64,000 nucleotides of DNA from Calothrix sp. PCC 7716 (GTDB taxonomy: Bacteria; Cyanobacteriota; Cyanobacteriia; Cyanobacteriales; Nostocaceae): contig NZ_AP025018.1 in NCBI RefSeq assembly GCF_019977735.1, positions 11,288,580-11,352,579 on the forward strand, written 5' to 3'. A model generated the notes under the pieces. It did no database searches. It saw only the letters and a list, made by a program, of their open reading frames with translations, and was not told the DNA's origin. Position numbers and translations under genes: made by a program. The first letter of the stretch is position 1; every line of letters starts with the position of its first letter. This document shows positions 7,790 to 17,018 of this stretch, piece by piece.

Positions 7790-8853
7790 TTATAGAAATT
7801 GACACCTTTGTTAACGAACTGTAATGTGAAAGCATCTTTATAGTTAAGACTGGCATCAAAAACGCCTGCTTGTACCATATTATTAAAAAAAGATTGCCAG
7901 CGTTCTGCTGTCATGGCGCCGATACCTAAAGTTTGAGCATCTCCACCTGTAACGAGACCGCTATCTTTCATCTTTTGAATGCTAAAGCTAATTAGTTCAT
8001 CGGTCATATCTGGGTTAGCTTGTTTGATAAGCTTATTACCTGGTATTGGTTCATTTAAATAGCTATACCATCCTTTGATTGATGCGTCTACAAATCTTTG
8101 GACTAATTCTGGATTTTTTTCTGCAAGTTTTTTTGTAGTTTCAATTGTAAAGTTATAAGGATTATAACCGTAATCGGCGAGTAACATAACAACTGGCTCG
8201 AATCCACCTTTCTTTTTAATATCAAATGGTTCTGCGGTGACGATACCTTGCTGAATTAAAGTTTTATCTTTTAAAAAAGGTTGAATATCAAAATTGTATG
8301 GACGCTTTTGGTCGTCGGTAAAGCCAAATTTAGCTTTTAGAAAGGGCCAATAGTTTGCATCTGCTGCTGCGCCTACTAATATAGGTTTACCTTTGAGTTT
8401 TTCTAGAGAATCGTTACCCGTACCTGGGTGTGCTATTAATACTTGTGGGTCTCTTTGGAATATAGCAGCCACTGTAACTTTTGGGACATTATCTTTAGCC
8501 GCGTTGATTGCTTCACCACTGTGTGCCATTGTTAAATCAATAGCTCCCCCCATCAACAAGAGATTATAATTACCGCGTGGACCACCTGGTTTAATTGTGA
8601 CATCCAGCCCATAATCACGATATATACCCGTAGCCAAAGCTTGATAAAAACCGCCATACTCAGCTTCTGCAACCCAGCTTAGACCAAATATAACCTTATC
8701 GAGTCCGTCTTTAGTTTTTGGATTCGCTGCTATATTCGTTGATGTGGTTTTGGAATTACTCGTACAATTCGTTAACATTCCGGCGCCTACTGCCATTGAA
8801 CCATACGAGAGTGAGTTTTTAAGAAAACGGCGCCGACTTATAGCCCTGCTCAT
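7786..8853 (-). CDS. NMT1/THI5-like substrate-binding lipoprotein
   Basis: ATG 8853 has GGGAGG 11 bases upstream; the frame from 8862 uses a TTG and adds only three residues. 355 residues. The N-terminus has a twin-arginine motif SRRRFLK, then a hydrophobic stretch and the lipobox-like LTNC, so it is probably exported by Tat and anchored by lipid. The mature part is an NMT1-like periplasmic binding domain (FGLSWVAEAEYGGFYQA, YGLDVTIKPGGP). It shares long blocks with the orphan protein at 12458-13525. The ligand is unknown; a pyrimidine or a breakdown product is inferred from context. Confidence 0.88.
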   Translation of the reverse strand: MSRAISRRRFLKNSLSYGSMAVGAGMLTNCTSNSKTTSTNIAANPKTKDGLDKVIFGLSWVAEAEYGGFYQALATGIYRDYGLDVTIKPGGPRGNYNLLLMGGAIDLTMAHSGEAINAAKDNVPKVTVAAIFQRDPQVLIAHPGTGNDSLEKLKGKPILVGAAADANYWPFLKAKFGFTDDQKRPYNFDIQPFLKDKTLIQQGIVTAEPFDIKKKGGFEPVVMLLADYGYNPYNFTIETTKKLAEKNPELVQRFVDASIKGWYSYLNEPIPGNKLIKQANPDMTDELISFSIQKMKDSGLVTGGDAQTLGIGAMTAERWQSFFNNMVQAGVFDASLNYKDAFTLQFVNKGVNFYK

Positions 8854-9052
8854 ATCAAACAAAACCTCCCTTGGAGACTTATATTGTAGTTTAAGCTCAT
8901 TATTAGTTATTTTTTATTACCTTTGCATAAGTTGTGTGAACTTTGAAGTATACATATATATAGATTTCCTCTATATCATTAACGGTGCAGTTAAGCGATA
9001 ATCCTTTAATAATATGTGCCTTCTTAAATTTAAAGTAACATTTTAGACTTGT

Positions 9053-11041
9053 ATGAGCTTCTGCATTAACCCTCACTGTTTAAAACCCCAAAACACTGGC
9101 AGCATGTTATTTTGCCAGAGTTGTGGTTCTGAGTTACTACTCGAAGGACGCTATCGGGTGGTTGGAATATTGGGAGGTGGGGGTTTCGGTAAAACCTATG
9201 AAGTGCTTGAACGCGATGGAAAAAGGAAGGTTTTAAAGGTTTTACTGCACAACTATCCTAAAGCTGTGTCGTTATTTCAGCAAGAAGCAGAAGTTTTGAG
9301 CAAGTTAGAGCATCCTGGAATTCCTAGAGGAAGTGGATATTTTACTTTTTTACCCAATAGCGTGCATGAACCTTTGCACTGCTTGGTGATGGAAAAAATT
9401 GAGGGGTTGAACCTTGAACAGTATGTGTCGCAACGTCAATATCGACCAATTAACCAAGACTTAGCAATCGAATGGCTCAAACAACTATCTGATATTTTAA
9501 GGCAAGTACATAGGCAGAATTTCTTCCATCGAGATATAAAACCCTCAAATATCATGCTTACCGGAGATGGACAGCTAGTATTAATCGATTTTGGCGCCGC
9601 GCGCGAAGTTACTTCAACTTACATGCAAAAGCAAGCTGCTGGTCAGGTAACGGGTATTCACTCTCCGGGTTATACACCTCCAGAGCAATTAAATGGGCAA
9701 GCTGTACTAACATCCGATTTTTTTGCAATTGGTCGCACGTTCGTATTTTTACTTACAGGTAGAATGCCTACAGATACAGATATATACGACCCAAATTCGG
9801 ATGAAGTTCGCTGGCGCAATTTTGCACCCGAAGTCTCACCGCTTTTTGCAACATTAATTGATGATTTGATGCGACGTTCACCAAGTCAACGTCCTCAAAA
9901 TACTCAAGAAATATTACAGCGTCTCGCTTTAGTAGAAAAAGATTTGCATCAAAAATCTGGTACTAGGCGCCGAAGCAGTACACGTAAAACAAATTTACCA
10001 CATTTTAATTTTAGTAACATATCTCGAAAAAAGGCAGGAATCATTGGTGTAGCTGTTGCTGGTTTATTGATGCTCTTGATGGCGCCAAAATTATTTAATA
10101 TTGATGCTGTCTCAATATTATTTCCAAGTCCAATAGAAAAATGGGCAAAAAATTTATCTAATTCAAATACCTTCATCGGACACTCAGAAGCAGTAGCATC
10201 TGTAGCAATATCTCCTGACGGACAAAGTGTTGCTAGCGCAAGCCACGACCAAACGATAAAATTATGGAATTTACAAACAGGTAAATTAACTCGCACCGTT
10301 TATGGACACACACAACCAGTATTATCTGTAGCAATGAGTCCTGATGGACAGCAAATAGTTAGTGGTAGTCTCGACGAAACTATCAAGCAGTGGAGTCTTA
10401 GTACTGGACAACAGATTCGCAGTCTCAAAACAGACGGTTACGTTGCTTGGAACAATGCCATTGCCATAAGCAAAGATTCACAAACTTTGGCAACAGGAAG
10501 CACTGATAAAACAGTTAGAATATGGAATTTTGCAACGGGTCAACGTTCGCGAACTTTGTATGGACACACATTACCTGTTTTGGCAGTAGCAATAAGTCCT
10601 GATGGGCAAACTGTTGCAAGTGGCAGTTCAGATAAAACAGTAAGATTGTGGAATATTAACAGTGGTCAACCATTAAAAACCCTTGTTGGACATACAGGTT
10701 GGGTAACTTGTATAGCAGTTAGTCCAAATAATCAAATTGTCGCCAGCAGCAGCCTTGACAAAAGCATAAAGTTATGGAATGCAAATACAGGAGAATTAAT
10801 TAGAACGATTACAGGACATAACTACTCAGTAATGTCTATTGCAATTAGTCCTGATGGTAAATCTATAGCAAGCGGAGGTTTAGATGGGGAAATTCGCTTA
10901 TGGAATTTAGAAACAGGGCAATTATTGCACACAATAGGCGCCCATAGTAAACAGGTAGTATCTCTTGCCATGAGCCAAGACGGCAAAACATTAGTTAGCG
11001 GTAGCTCAGACGATACTATTAAAGTGTGGCAATCAAATTAG
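9053..11041 (+). CDS. Serine/threonine protein kinase with WD40 repeats
   Basis: 662 residues. Residues 1-30 hold two Cys pairs (CINPHC, CQSC), a zinc-ribbon-like head. The kinase domain (about 33-290) has the Gly loop GGGGFGKTYEV, HRDIKPSN, IDFGAARE and PPEQL. A basic linker and one membrane segment (about 330-345) precede seven WD40 repeats (about 370-660), each with a GH ... SPDG ... D-x-T-(V/I)-(R/K)-W pattern. This is a cyanobacterial type of membrane kinase with a propeller sensor. It is divergent from the NMT1 operon and shares the 8854-9052 gap. Substrate unknown. Confidence 0.93.
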   Translation: MSFCINPHCLKPQNTGSMLFCQSCGSELLLEGRYRVVGILGGGGFGKTYEVLERDGKRKVLKVLLHNYPKAVSLFQQEAEVLSKLEHPGIPRGSGYFTFLPNSVHEPLHCLVMEKIEGLNLEQYVSQRQYRPINQDLAIEWLKQLSDILRQVHRQNFFHRDIKPSNIMLTGDGQLVLIDFGAAREVTSTYMQKQAAGQVTGIHSPGYTPPEQLNGQAVLTSDFFAIGRTFVFLLTGRMPTDTDIYDPNSDEVRWRNFAPEVSPLFATLIDDLMRRSPSQRPQNTQEILQRLALVEKDLHQKSGTRRRSSTRKTNLPHFNFSNISRKKAGIIGVAVAGLLMLLMAPKLFNIDAVSILFPSPIEKWAKNLSNSNTFIGHSEAVASVAISPDGQSVASASHDQTIKLWNLQTGKLTRTVYGHTQPVLSVAMSPDGQQIVSGSLDETIKQWSLSTGQQIRSLKTDGYVAWNNAIAISKDSQTLATGSTDKTVRIWNFATGQRSRTLYGHTLPVLAVAISPDGQTVASGSSDKTVRLWNINSGQPLKTLVGHTGWVTCIAVSPNNQIVASSSLDKSIKLWNANTGELIRTITGHNYSVMSIAISPDGKSIASGGLDGEIRLWNLETGQLLHTIGAHSKQVVSLAMSQDGKTLVSGSSDDTIKVWQSN

Positions 11042-11410
11042 CAACGGATACAACGGTGAGACCACTTGGCGGTGTCGGCTTCCGTCCCGCTCTCATTGGC
11101 TCTCCCGTTGGGATGTAACGGATAAATTGTAGGTTGGGTGGAGGCTTTGCGTGTACGTAGTATGCCGAAGGCACAACCCAACATATTGTCAACGATAAAG
11201 TGACACCTGTATTTATAGGCTATCAATTTTCCTAGAGGATATATTGCATATCCTCGCTTGAATTTGGCGCCATTATTAATTTTTGTGTAGAGACGTAAGG
11301 TGCGTGATTTTAATGTAGTATTATTGTTGAACCTGTAATTATTAGAATAAGAATTAATTCATCCCAACGTCAACAGTCTAGCTGGCATATCAACAACAAG
11401 CCGTCTCATC
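11042..11410. other. Gene-free interval with dispersed repeats
   Basis: No convincing coding frame. 11130-11182 holds an inverted pair GTAGGTTGGGTG ... CACAACCCAACA, a common cyanobacterial dispersed repeat. Near 11286 is a GTAGAGACGT half-palindrome of the family at 25981 and 31791. The minus frame across 11038-11226 is made of this repeat. Confidence 0.6.
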
Positions 11411-12073
11411 TTAATTATTAGAGAGAAATCGGGACAGGTGGGGCGGCATCGACCGAGTGTGTACAAGCTGTTCATTTGCCAGATACTCAAGTTCTTCGGG
11501 TGTTGTTGATCGTCCTAAAACTTTGTTGCGATGAGGATGGCGCCCGAATCTTGCAATTACATCCCGATGCCCACGTGCTTGCTCTGCTGAAAACTTTAAC
11601 AATTCTTGGTATTGGACAGGTGCCTCATCAACTAGTTCGGATGCAAGCTTAACCGCCATTTCTTGATTGTTAATATCTTCTGAATGCGCCAACGGCAGAA
11701 AAAAGAAAGTTTTTTCCCAAGGTGTTTTAAGTGCAGTGTAGTGACTAATCTCAATTCCTTCAAGAGTTAACGCGCGAGCTTTCAAGTCCTGTGCAAATGC
11801 TTGGGCAGTTCCGCTGTATATAGTTCTTGAGAACTGGTCGAAAACAATTATAAGTGCAAGTCGTGATTGCGGTAACTCCGACCAACTATCAAGTTCACCG
11901 CGCGCGGCTTGTTCGAGTAAAGGTATAAAATTTTCGGTTATATAGGCGCCTGTTCCTCCACGAAACCACCATTCAAATTGACGAACCATTGCTGCGATGT
12001 TACTGTTCCCAAGGGAAGGAAACCAGAACCTAAGAACGTCTTCGTATATCATATTTTTCAAGCTAGAATCCAC
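11411..12073 (-). CDS. DUF924 family protein
   Basis: 220 residues, typical for DUF924. Recognisable blocks are the N-terminal VLRFWFP, WWFRGG, the central IIVFDQFSRTIYSGTAQAFAQD, FFFLPLAHSED, and the C-terminal FGRHPHRNKVLGR. The family is all-helical and TPR-like and has no established activity. It stands alone between two repeat-filled gaps. Nothing in the surroundings explains it. Confidence 0.88.
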   Translation of the reverse strand: MDSSLKNMIYEDVLRFWFPSLGNSNIAAMVRQFEWWFRGGTGAYITENFIPLLEQAARGELDSWSELPQSRLALIIVFDQFSRTIYSGTAQAFAQDLKARALTLEGIEISHYTALKTPWEKTFFFLPLAHSEDINNQEMAVKLASELVDEAPVQYQELLKFSAEQARGHRDVIARFGRHPHRNKVLGRSTTPEELEYLANEQLVHTRSMPPHLSRFLSNN

Positions 12074-12457
12074 GAATGTGTCTTACTTCTCTTACAAGTT
12101 CTGTTTTAGTCGTTTATGCAACATCACGTAATAAGGCGCCTACTCAGGTACCACTGACGATTTTGGAATAACACCCATCATTTGATAAAAACAGACGTGT
12201 AGTGGAGACGTGAAATTTACCTTCGGTACACTACCCTTCGGGAAAACTAGCCTGCGGCAAAACTTCGTTTACGTTTACGTGAACACGTCTCTGCATCTTC
12301 GGAAATAACGTAAAATTTTGATATTGAAGGTTAGACGTTTTACTAATTCATATTCACAGACGCAACGCCAATTCAAAATTTCTGTTCTCTGTGTACTCTG
12401 TGGTGAAGACGCGAGGAACATCGCGTCTCTACGACTGCACAGGCTTTTTGGCCTGTG
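12074..12457. other. Gene-free interval with repeats and a hairpin
   Basis: It contains a CTCTGTGTACTCTGTGGTG element (12378-12402), an imperfect GACGCG...CGCGTCTCTAC palindrome (12408-12431) and a perfect hairpin GCACAGGC/GCCTGTGC (12437-12458). The hairpin abuts the stop of the next minus-strand gene and may terminate it. No supported gene. Confidence 0.55.
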
Positions 12458-13525
12458 CTACAAGAGGGCTTGTTTGCCTTTGTTGACAAATTGGAGGGTA
12501 AAGGCTTCTTTGTAATTTGTGTCTGGTTTGAAGACTCCGGCTTTTACCATTTTGTCAAAAAACGACTGCCAACGCTCTGCGGTCATGGCGCCAATTCCCA
12601 ATTTTTCAGCATCACCAGAAACTATTACGCCATATTCTTTAAGTTTTTGCAAACCATATTTGATTTGCTCGTCGGTCATTTCTGGATTGTCTTTTTTAAT
12701 TAGTTTATTTCCTGGTTCTGGGTTTTGCAGATAGCTGTACCACCCTTTTATTGAAGCATCGACGAAACGCTGTACTAAATCTGGATTTTTTTGTACTAAT
12801 TCTTTTTTGGTTTCAATAGTGGTTGCATAAGCTGTGTAATCATAATCTGCCAGTAAAAATACTACTGGCTTAAATCCACCCTGCTTTTCAATTGCCAACG
12901 GTTCAGATGTGATGTACCCTTGCTGCGCCGAGGTCTTATCTGCTAAAAATGGAGCGGGGTTAAAGTTATAAGGGCGTTTTTGAGCATCGGTAAATTTATA
13001 CTGTGCTTTGAGAAGAGGCCAGTAAGTGATGCTACCACCAGCGCTTATATATATAGGTCTGCCTTTGAGGTCGGGTAAAGTCTTAACTCCTGTATTGGGA
13101 TGAGCAATTAAACACTGTGGGTCTTTTTGAAAAATTGCCGCGACTGTGATTTTTGGAATACCTTCTGCGATGGCATTGATAGCATCTACTCCTTGCCCCA
13201 TAAAAAAATCTACGGCGCCACCTAGTAGTAGCTGAGTACCACTGGCGACTTGAGGACCACCCATTTTAATAGTGACATCCAAACCGTAATCTTTATATAT
13301 TCCCGTCGCAATCGCTTGATAAAATCCACCATGTTCAGCTTGCGCTAACCAGTTTGTTCCAAAGGTAATTTTATCAAGTTTCTTGGCGCCCCCATTAGAC
13401 ATCTCATTAGAAGACGGCGCCTGTGAAACGTTATTGTTGCAAGCATGTATAACACTGCTTGCTAAAAACAGCGAACTATATTTTATAAATTGACGGCGTT
13501 TAAGGATGAACCCTGATACCCACAT
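12458..13525 (-). CDS. Orphan NMT1/THI5-like substrate-binding lipoprotein
   Basis: 355 residues, clearly paralogous to the binding protein at 7786-8853 (shared FGTNWLAQAEHGGFYQA, YGLDVTIKMGGP, AMTAERWQSFF, EAFTLQFVNKG). Its N-terminus has KRRQFIK and a lipobox-like IHAC, again Tat-style lipoprotein features. No permease or ATPase is adjacent, so it may feed the 6.2-8.9 kb transporter with a second ligand, which is an inference. It lies 0.8 kb from the divergent uracil catabolism genes, with only a TPR gene between. Confidence 0.87.
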   Translation of the reverse strand: MWVSGFILKRRQFIKYSSLFLASSVIHACNNNVSQAPSSNEMSNGGAKKLDKITFGTNWLAQAEHGGFYQAIATGIYKDYGLDVTIKMGGPQVASGTQLLLGGAVDFFMGQGVDAINAIAEGIPKITVAAIFQKDPQCLIAHPNTGVKTLPDLKGRPIYISAGGSITYWPLLKAQYKFTDAQKRPYNFNPAPFLADKTSAQQGYITSEPLAIEKQGGFKPVVFLLADYDYTAYATTIETKKELVQKNPDLVQRFVDASIKGWYSYLQNPEPGNKLIKKDNPEMTDEQIKYGLQKLKEYGVIVSGDAEKLGIGAMTAERWQSFFDKMVKAGVFKPDTNYKEAFTLQFVNKGKQALL

Positions 13526-13575
13526 AACGAGTGTTTAAGTTTTATATTTGATTTGATTGTTCTTATATAAGTAAT

Positions 13576-14046
13576 TTAGCCCAGGCGCATTGTACATTCT
13601 AAAATCAATTTTTGATTTATGAGCGAAAATGGTTGAATATCTAAAGCACGTCGAAATGCTTGAATTGCTTTTTGATACTCACCGAGAGCAGAATAGCATA
13701 ACCCCATACCATGAAGGGCGCCGAAGTGTACAGGGATTAAATCAATAACTTTTTGACAATCAATTAACGATTCTCGGTATTTCCCAGTAGTGTAATAAAG
13801 AAACGCGCGACGGTTCCAAGCTTCAGCAAAATCAGGTTGATTTTGAATTAATTCGTTTAATACCAACTCAGCTTCAGCTACCTTACCCGCATCAAGCAGT
13901 TTTTGGCTACGGTCAATTACCTCTAACCCATGAATTCCTTTCTGCTGGAACCAAATTCGCCATAACTTTTGAGTCGCATGTTCGCGAACTGACTCAGAAG
14001 GGTTTTTCAAGTCTTCAAGTAATGAATCGATAAATAAAGAATCCAT
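13576..14046 (-). CDS. TPR-repeat protein
   Basis: 156 residues, no signal peptide. Residues 1-40 are a HEAT-like helix pair (LEDLKNPSESVREHATQKLW). After it come about three TPR units, seen as FAEAWNRRAFLYYTTGKYRES and HFGALHGMGLCYSALGEYQ. TPRs bind proteins; the partner is unknown. It is 50 bases upstream of the orphan binding protein on the same strand and may be co-transcribed. The family is common in bacteria and not tied to a pathway. Confidence 0.82.
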   Translation of the reverse strand: MDSLFIDSLLEDLKNPSESVREHATQKLWRIWFQQKGIHGLEVIDRSQKLLDAGKVAEAELVLNELIQNQPDFAEAWNRRAFLYYTTGKYRESLIDCQKVIDLIPVHFGALHGMGLCYSALGEYQKAIQAFRRALDIQPFSLINQKLILECTMRLG

Positions 14047-14319
14047 GAATTTAATCTAGAGTGTAGGATGTTTTTCTCAACTTTCGCACAAAATTGAGTC
14101 TTAAGTAACTTTTTTACTGACTCTTAAATTTTTGCCCCTAATTGCAAAGTACGCAATTCCTGCATGTTTTTTTGTATTCTGTAATACGGTTAAGCAGCAA
14201 GACACTTGGCAAAGCATCAAGATTGATTGGTTAAACATACCATTGAATTTGACAAAAACAAGAATAAACTATTGTTGTAGACAAATCTTAATTTACTAAA
14301 AGCTGATAAGTATAAAGCA

Positions 14320-15579
14320 ATGCCAAATCCGAATAACTCTTCAAGGCATATTGTTCTTACATCACACCCAAGTAATTTTGGTCCCAAGCCAATATCCATT
14401 CAATGGGGGGCAGAATCTCCTATCGAACGAGGTCCAATTATTGCGACGCTTACTAAACAAGCGCATCGAAATGTAATTGGTACGCATTCGGGAGGTTATG
14501 CAATATACCGCGCTTTAGCAGTAGCAAGCGGCGCCCTTCAAACAGACCACCGTGCTGACTTGACCAACACCTCCCCAGTTGAACACATTGGCCCGCATCC
14601 AAGTTGGAGTGACCCTGAAAAAATCGTTTCTCTCGACCCGTTCGGAGCTATCGTTGGTGAAGTTTTTACATCATATTATGAACAGGGGTACGATATTCGT
14701 CCAACCATAGCTGTTACAAAAGCTCATATAAACATGCCCGAACTACAAGAAGCAGTTATAAATGGGCGATTGCAAATCGATGGCAAAATTATGAAAACAG
14801 GTGGCGATTTAGTCGTTACCAAAGCTGCGATTGAACCTGTTTGGTATTTACCAGGTGTTGCCAAGCGCTTCAATATCTCTGAAGGTGACTTACGACGTGC
14901 GTTATTTGAGCAAACCGGGGGAATGTTTCCCGAATTAGTAACTCGTCCTGACTTAGAAGTATTCTTACCCCCGATTGGGGGAGTAACAGTTTATATTGTT
15001 GGTGATATAGGCCCCATTACCGACCCAAACAAACCTGTAGCAGTTCGTGTACATGACGAATGTAACGGTTCTGACGTGTTTGGCTCGGATATATGTACCT
15101 GTCGCCCATATTTGGTTCATGGAATTGAGGTGTGCGTCCAAACTGCTCAAGAAGGTGGCGCCGGTATTATAATTTATTGCCGCAAAGAAGGACGTGCGCT
15201 GGGTGAAGTCACAAAATTTTTGGTTTACAACGCGCGCAAACGCCAAGAAGGTGGTGATAGAGCAGATGCATATTTTGCCCGAACCGAGTGTGTAGCGGGT
15301 GTACAAGATATGCGTTTTCAAGAATTAATGCCCGATATTTTACATTGGTTGGGTGTAACCCGCATTGACCGCATGGTATCAATGAGCAATATGAAATTCA
15401 ATGCCATCACGCAATCGGGAATTGAAATTATAGAGCGTGTCGCAATTCCTGAAGATTTAATACCTAACGATGCGCGCGTAGAAATCGAAGCCAAAAAAGC
15501 TGCTGGCTATTTTACTACGGGCGAAGTTCTTGATGATACAGGTTTATCAGAAATTAAAGGACGCTCATTAGAGTGCTGA
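14320..15579 (+). CDS. URC1-type GTP cyclohydrolase II homologue (uracil catabolism)
   Basis: 419 residues, about twice a plain GTP cyclohydrolase II, as in the URC1 family. An N-terminal extension (1-220) precedes the cyclohydrolase-like domain. That domain keeps the zinc Cys set as HDECNGSDVFGSDICTC (about 249-265). The following loop is YCRKEGRALGEVTKF instead of the usual RQEGRGIGL. The family member in the yeast Lachancea kluyveri is needed to use uracil as nitrogen source, with URC4 and a uracil phosphoribosyltransferase; both are encoded next. Riboflavin RibA is the alternative, less likely because of the extension, the altered loop and the neighbours. Confidence 0.87.
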   Translation: MPNPNNSSRHIVLTSHPSNFGPKPISIQWGAESPIERGPIIATLTKQAHRNVIGTHSGGYAIYRALAVASGALQTDHRADLTNTSPVEHIGPHPSWSDPEKIVSLDPFGAIVGEVFTSYYEQGYDIRPTIAVTKAHINMPELQEAVINGRLQIDGKIMKTGGDLVVTKAAIEPVWYLPGVAKRFNISEGDLRRALFEQTGGMFPELVTRPDLEVFLPPIGGVTVYIVGDIGPITDPNKPVAVRVHDECNGSDVFGSDICTCRPYLVHGIEVCVQTAQEGGAGIIIYCRKEGRALGEVTKFLVYNARKRQEGGDRADAYFARTECVAGVQDMRFQELMPDILHWLGVTRIDRMVSMSNMKFNAITQSGIEIIERVAIPEDLIPNDARVEIEAKKAAGYFTTGEVLDDTGLSEIKGRSLEC

Positions 15580-15735
15580 GTCGAAAGTGCTGAGTGCTGA
15601 GTATAGTTAGGAGTTAGGAGTTAGGAGTTAGGAGTTATTACTCAACACTCAGAACTCAGCACTCAGCACTCAATACTCAGAACTCGACACTCAGAACTCA
15701 ACACTCAGCACTCAGCACTCAGCACTTTCCACTTT
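15580..15735. repeat. STRR array, two heptamer types in opposite orientation
   Basis: GTGCTGA-type heptamers, then AGTTAGG heptamers (about four), then about fifteen CACTCAG/AACTCAG heptamers reading as the complement of the first type. The two outer blocks can pair into a long hairpin between URC1 and URC4. Confidence 0.85.
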
Positions 15736-15745
15736 TAATAAAAAT

Positions 15746-16951
15746 ATGAATGATTTAGTTACGTATTTACGAAGTCCTGTTGCTATTCGCTCGCGTTGTA
15801 GGCAGCTTTTTCAAAATGCGGTTGCTGGTAATTCCCGTTATTTTGATTGTGATTTGGCGCCACTACCAAGTGCTGCTGATTATGTTATTGATGTAATACG
15901 GTCAGAGTATCCTAATTTACAGATACCGTTTCATAGTCGCTGGCGCCATTTTGAGGTAGGTGGAATTACGCGCTTAGAGCAGTTGGATAGTTTGCTCGCA
16001 AAATCACCACACTCCAAGGCAATAGCTAAGTTTGATTTGGCAATTATTAGTGTATTGCTTGATGCAGGCGCCGGAAGTAATTGGTATTATTGCGAACCTG
16101 TAACTAATATGGGTTTTAAACGCTCTGAAGGTCTAGCAGTCGCTAGTTTCCAAATGTTTTGTCAGGGTGCATTCTCCAGTGATAAAACTAGTAAAATGCG
16201 TGTTGATGCTCAAAAATTACAAGATTTTACCGAAGCTGATTTAGTACAAGGGTTTCAAATACGTCCTGATAACCCACTTGTTGGTGTAACGGGGAGATTA
16301 CAGTTACTACAGAAACTAGGCAAAGTCTTAACTGCACTACCTGAGTATTTTGGTGAAAATCCCCGTCCTGGAAATTTGGTTAATTACTTAGTTGGCAAAG
16401 TTAATAATAATCAGTTAGAAGCAGCAACCGTTTTTGATGCTGTACTTTCAAGCTTGAGTGAAATTTGGTCGGGGCGCCAGTCAATTGACGGAGTAAACTT
16501 AGGAGATGTATGGCGCCATCCTGATGTTGCAGATGATGGTTTCGTGCCATTCCACAAACTGTCACAATGGCTTACTTATTCTTTGCTCGAACCGCTACAA
16601 GAACTTGGTATCCAAATTACTGGTTTAGACCAACTAACAGGACTACCTGAATACCGCAACGGAGGATTGTGTGTTGATTTAGAGTTATTACGTCCCAAAA
16701 ACTCAGATATATTAACCACTTCCCATTCGGTTGAATCTCCAGTTATCGTAGAATGGCGCGCTTTAACGGTAATGCTATTAGATGAAATAGCAGCTTGCGT
16801 TAGAGAAAAATTAAGCATGAGTACTGAAGAACTACCACTTGTAAAAATTCTTCAAGGTGGAACTTGGACGGCAGGGCGAAAAATAGCTGCTGAAAAAAGA
16901 GCAGATGGTGTCCCCCCAATTCAAATTCTTAGCGACGGTACAGTATTCTAG
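15746..16951 (+). CDS. URC4/urg3 family protein (DUF1688), uracil catabolism
   Basis: 401 residues, full length for DUF1688. Recognisable stretches are SPVAIRSRCRQLFQNA near the start, HSRWRHFEVGG, the LDAGAGSNWYYCE motif near residue 110, and VEWRALTVMLLDE near the C-terminus. The biochemical step is not established; genetics in yeast place it in the URC pathway that breaks down uracil through a ribosylated intermediate. It lies downstream of URC1 and upstream of the phosphoribosyltransferase on one strand, separated only by repeat sequence, so one operon is likely. Confidence 0.9.
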   Translation: MNDLVTYLRSPVAIRSRCRQLFQNAVAGNSRYFDCDLAPLPSAADYVIDVIRSEYPNLQIPFHSRWRHFEVGGITRLEQLDSLLAKSPHSKAIAKFDLAIISVLLDAGAGSNWYYCEPVTNMGFKRSEGLAVASFQMFCQGAFSSDKTSKMRVDAQKLQDFTEADLVQGFQIRPDNPLVGVTGRLQLLQKLGKVLTALPEYFGENPRPGNLVNYLVGKVNNNQLEAATVFDAVLSSLSEIWSGRQSIDGVNLGDVWRHPDVADDGFVPFHKLSQWLTYSLLEPLQELGIQITGLDQLTGLPEYRNGGLCVDLELLRPKNSDILTTSHSVESPVIVEWRALTVMLLDEIAACVREKLSMSTEELPLVKILQGGTWTAGRKIAAEKRADGVPPIQILSDGTVF

Positions 16952-17013
16952 ACGCGACATGTCTCGTCTCTACAACTCCTCACTCCTCACTCCTAACTCC
17001 TAACTCCTAACTA
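16951..17013. repeat. Palindrome fragment plus CTAACTC STRR
   Basis: GACGCGACATG...CTCGTCTCTAC (16951-16973) is a degraded copy of the GTAGAGACG palindrome. It is followed by about five CACTCCT/TAACTCC heptamers reaching the next start codon region. Confidence 0.75.
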
Positions 17014-17018
17014 TAAAT

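Noticed and set aside
11038-11226. Minus-strand 62-codon frame
   Set aside because: Made of a dispersed GTAGGTTGGGTG repeat.
12318-12734. Short plus frames across the end of the orphan binding protein
   Set aside because: They are antisense to a strongly supported gene and begin in repeat sequence.
14320-15579. Riboflavin biosynthesis RibA
   Set aside because: Long N-terminal extension, altered loop and URC4/UPRT neighbours favour URC1.
15580-15735. Possible CRISPR array
   Set aside because: Unit is seven bases with no spacers; it is an STRR array.
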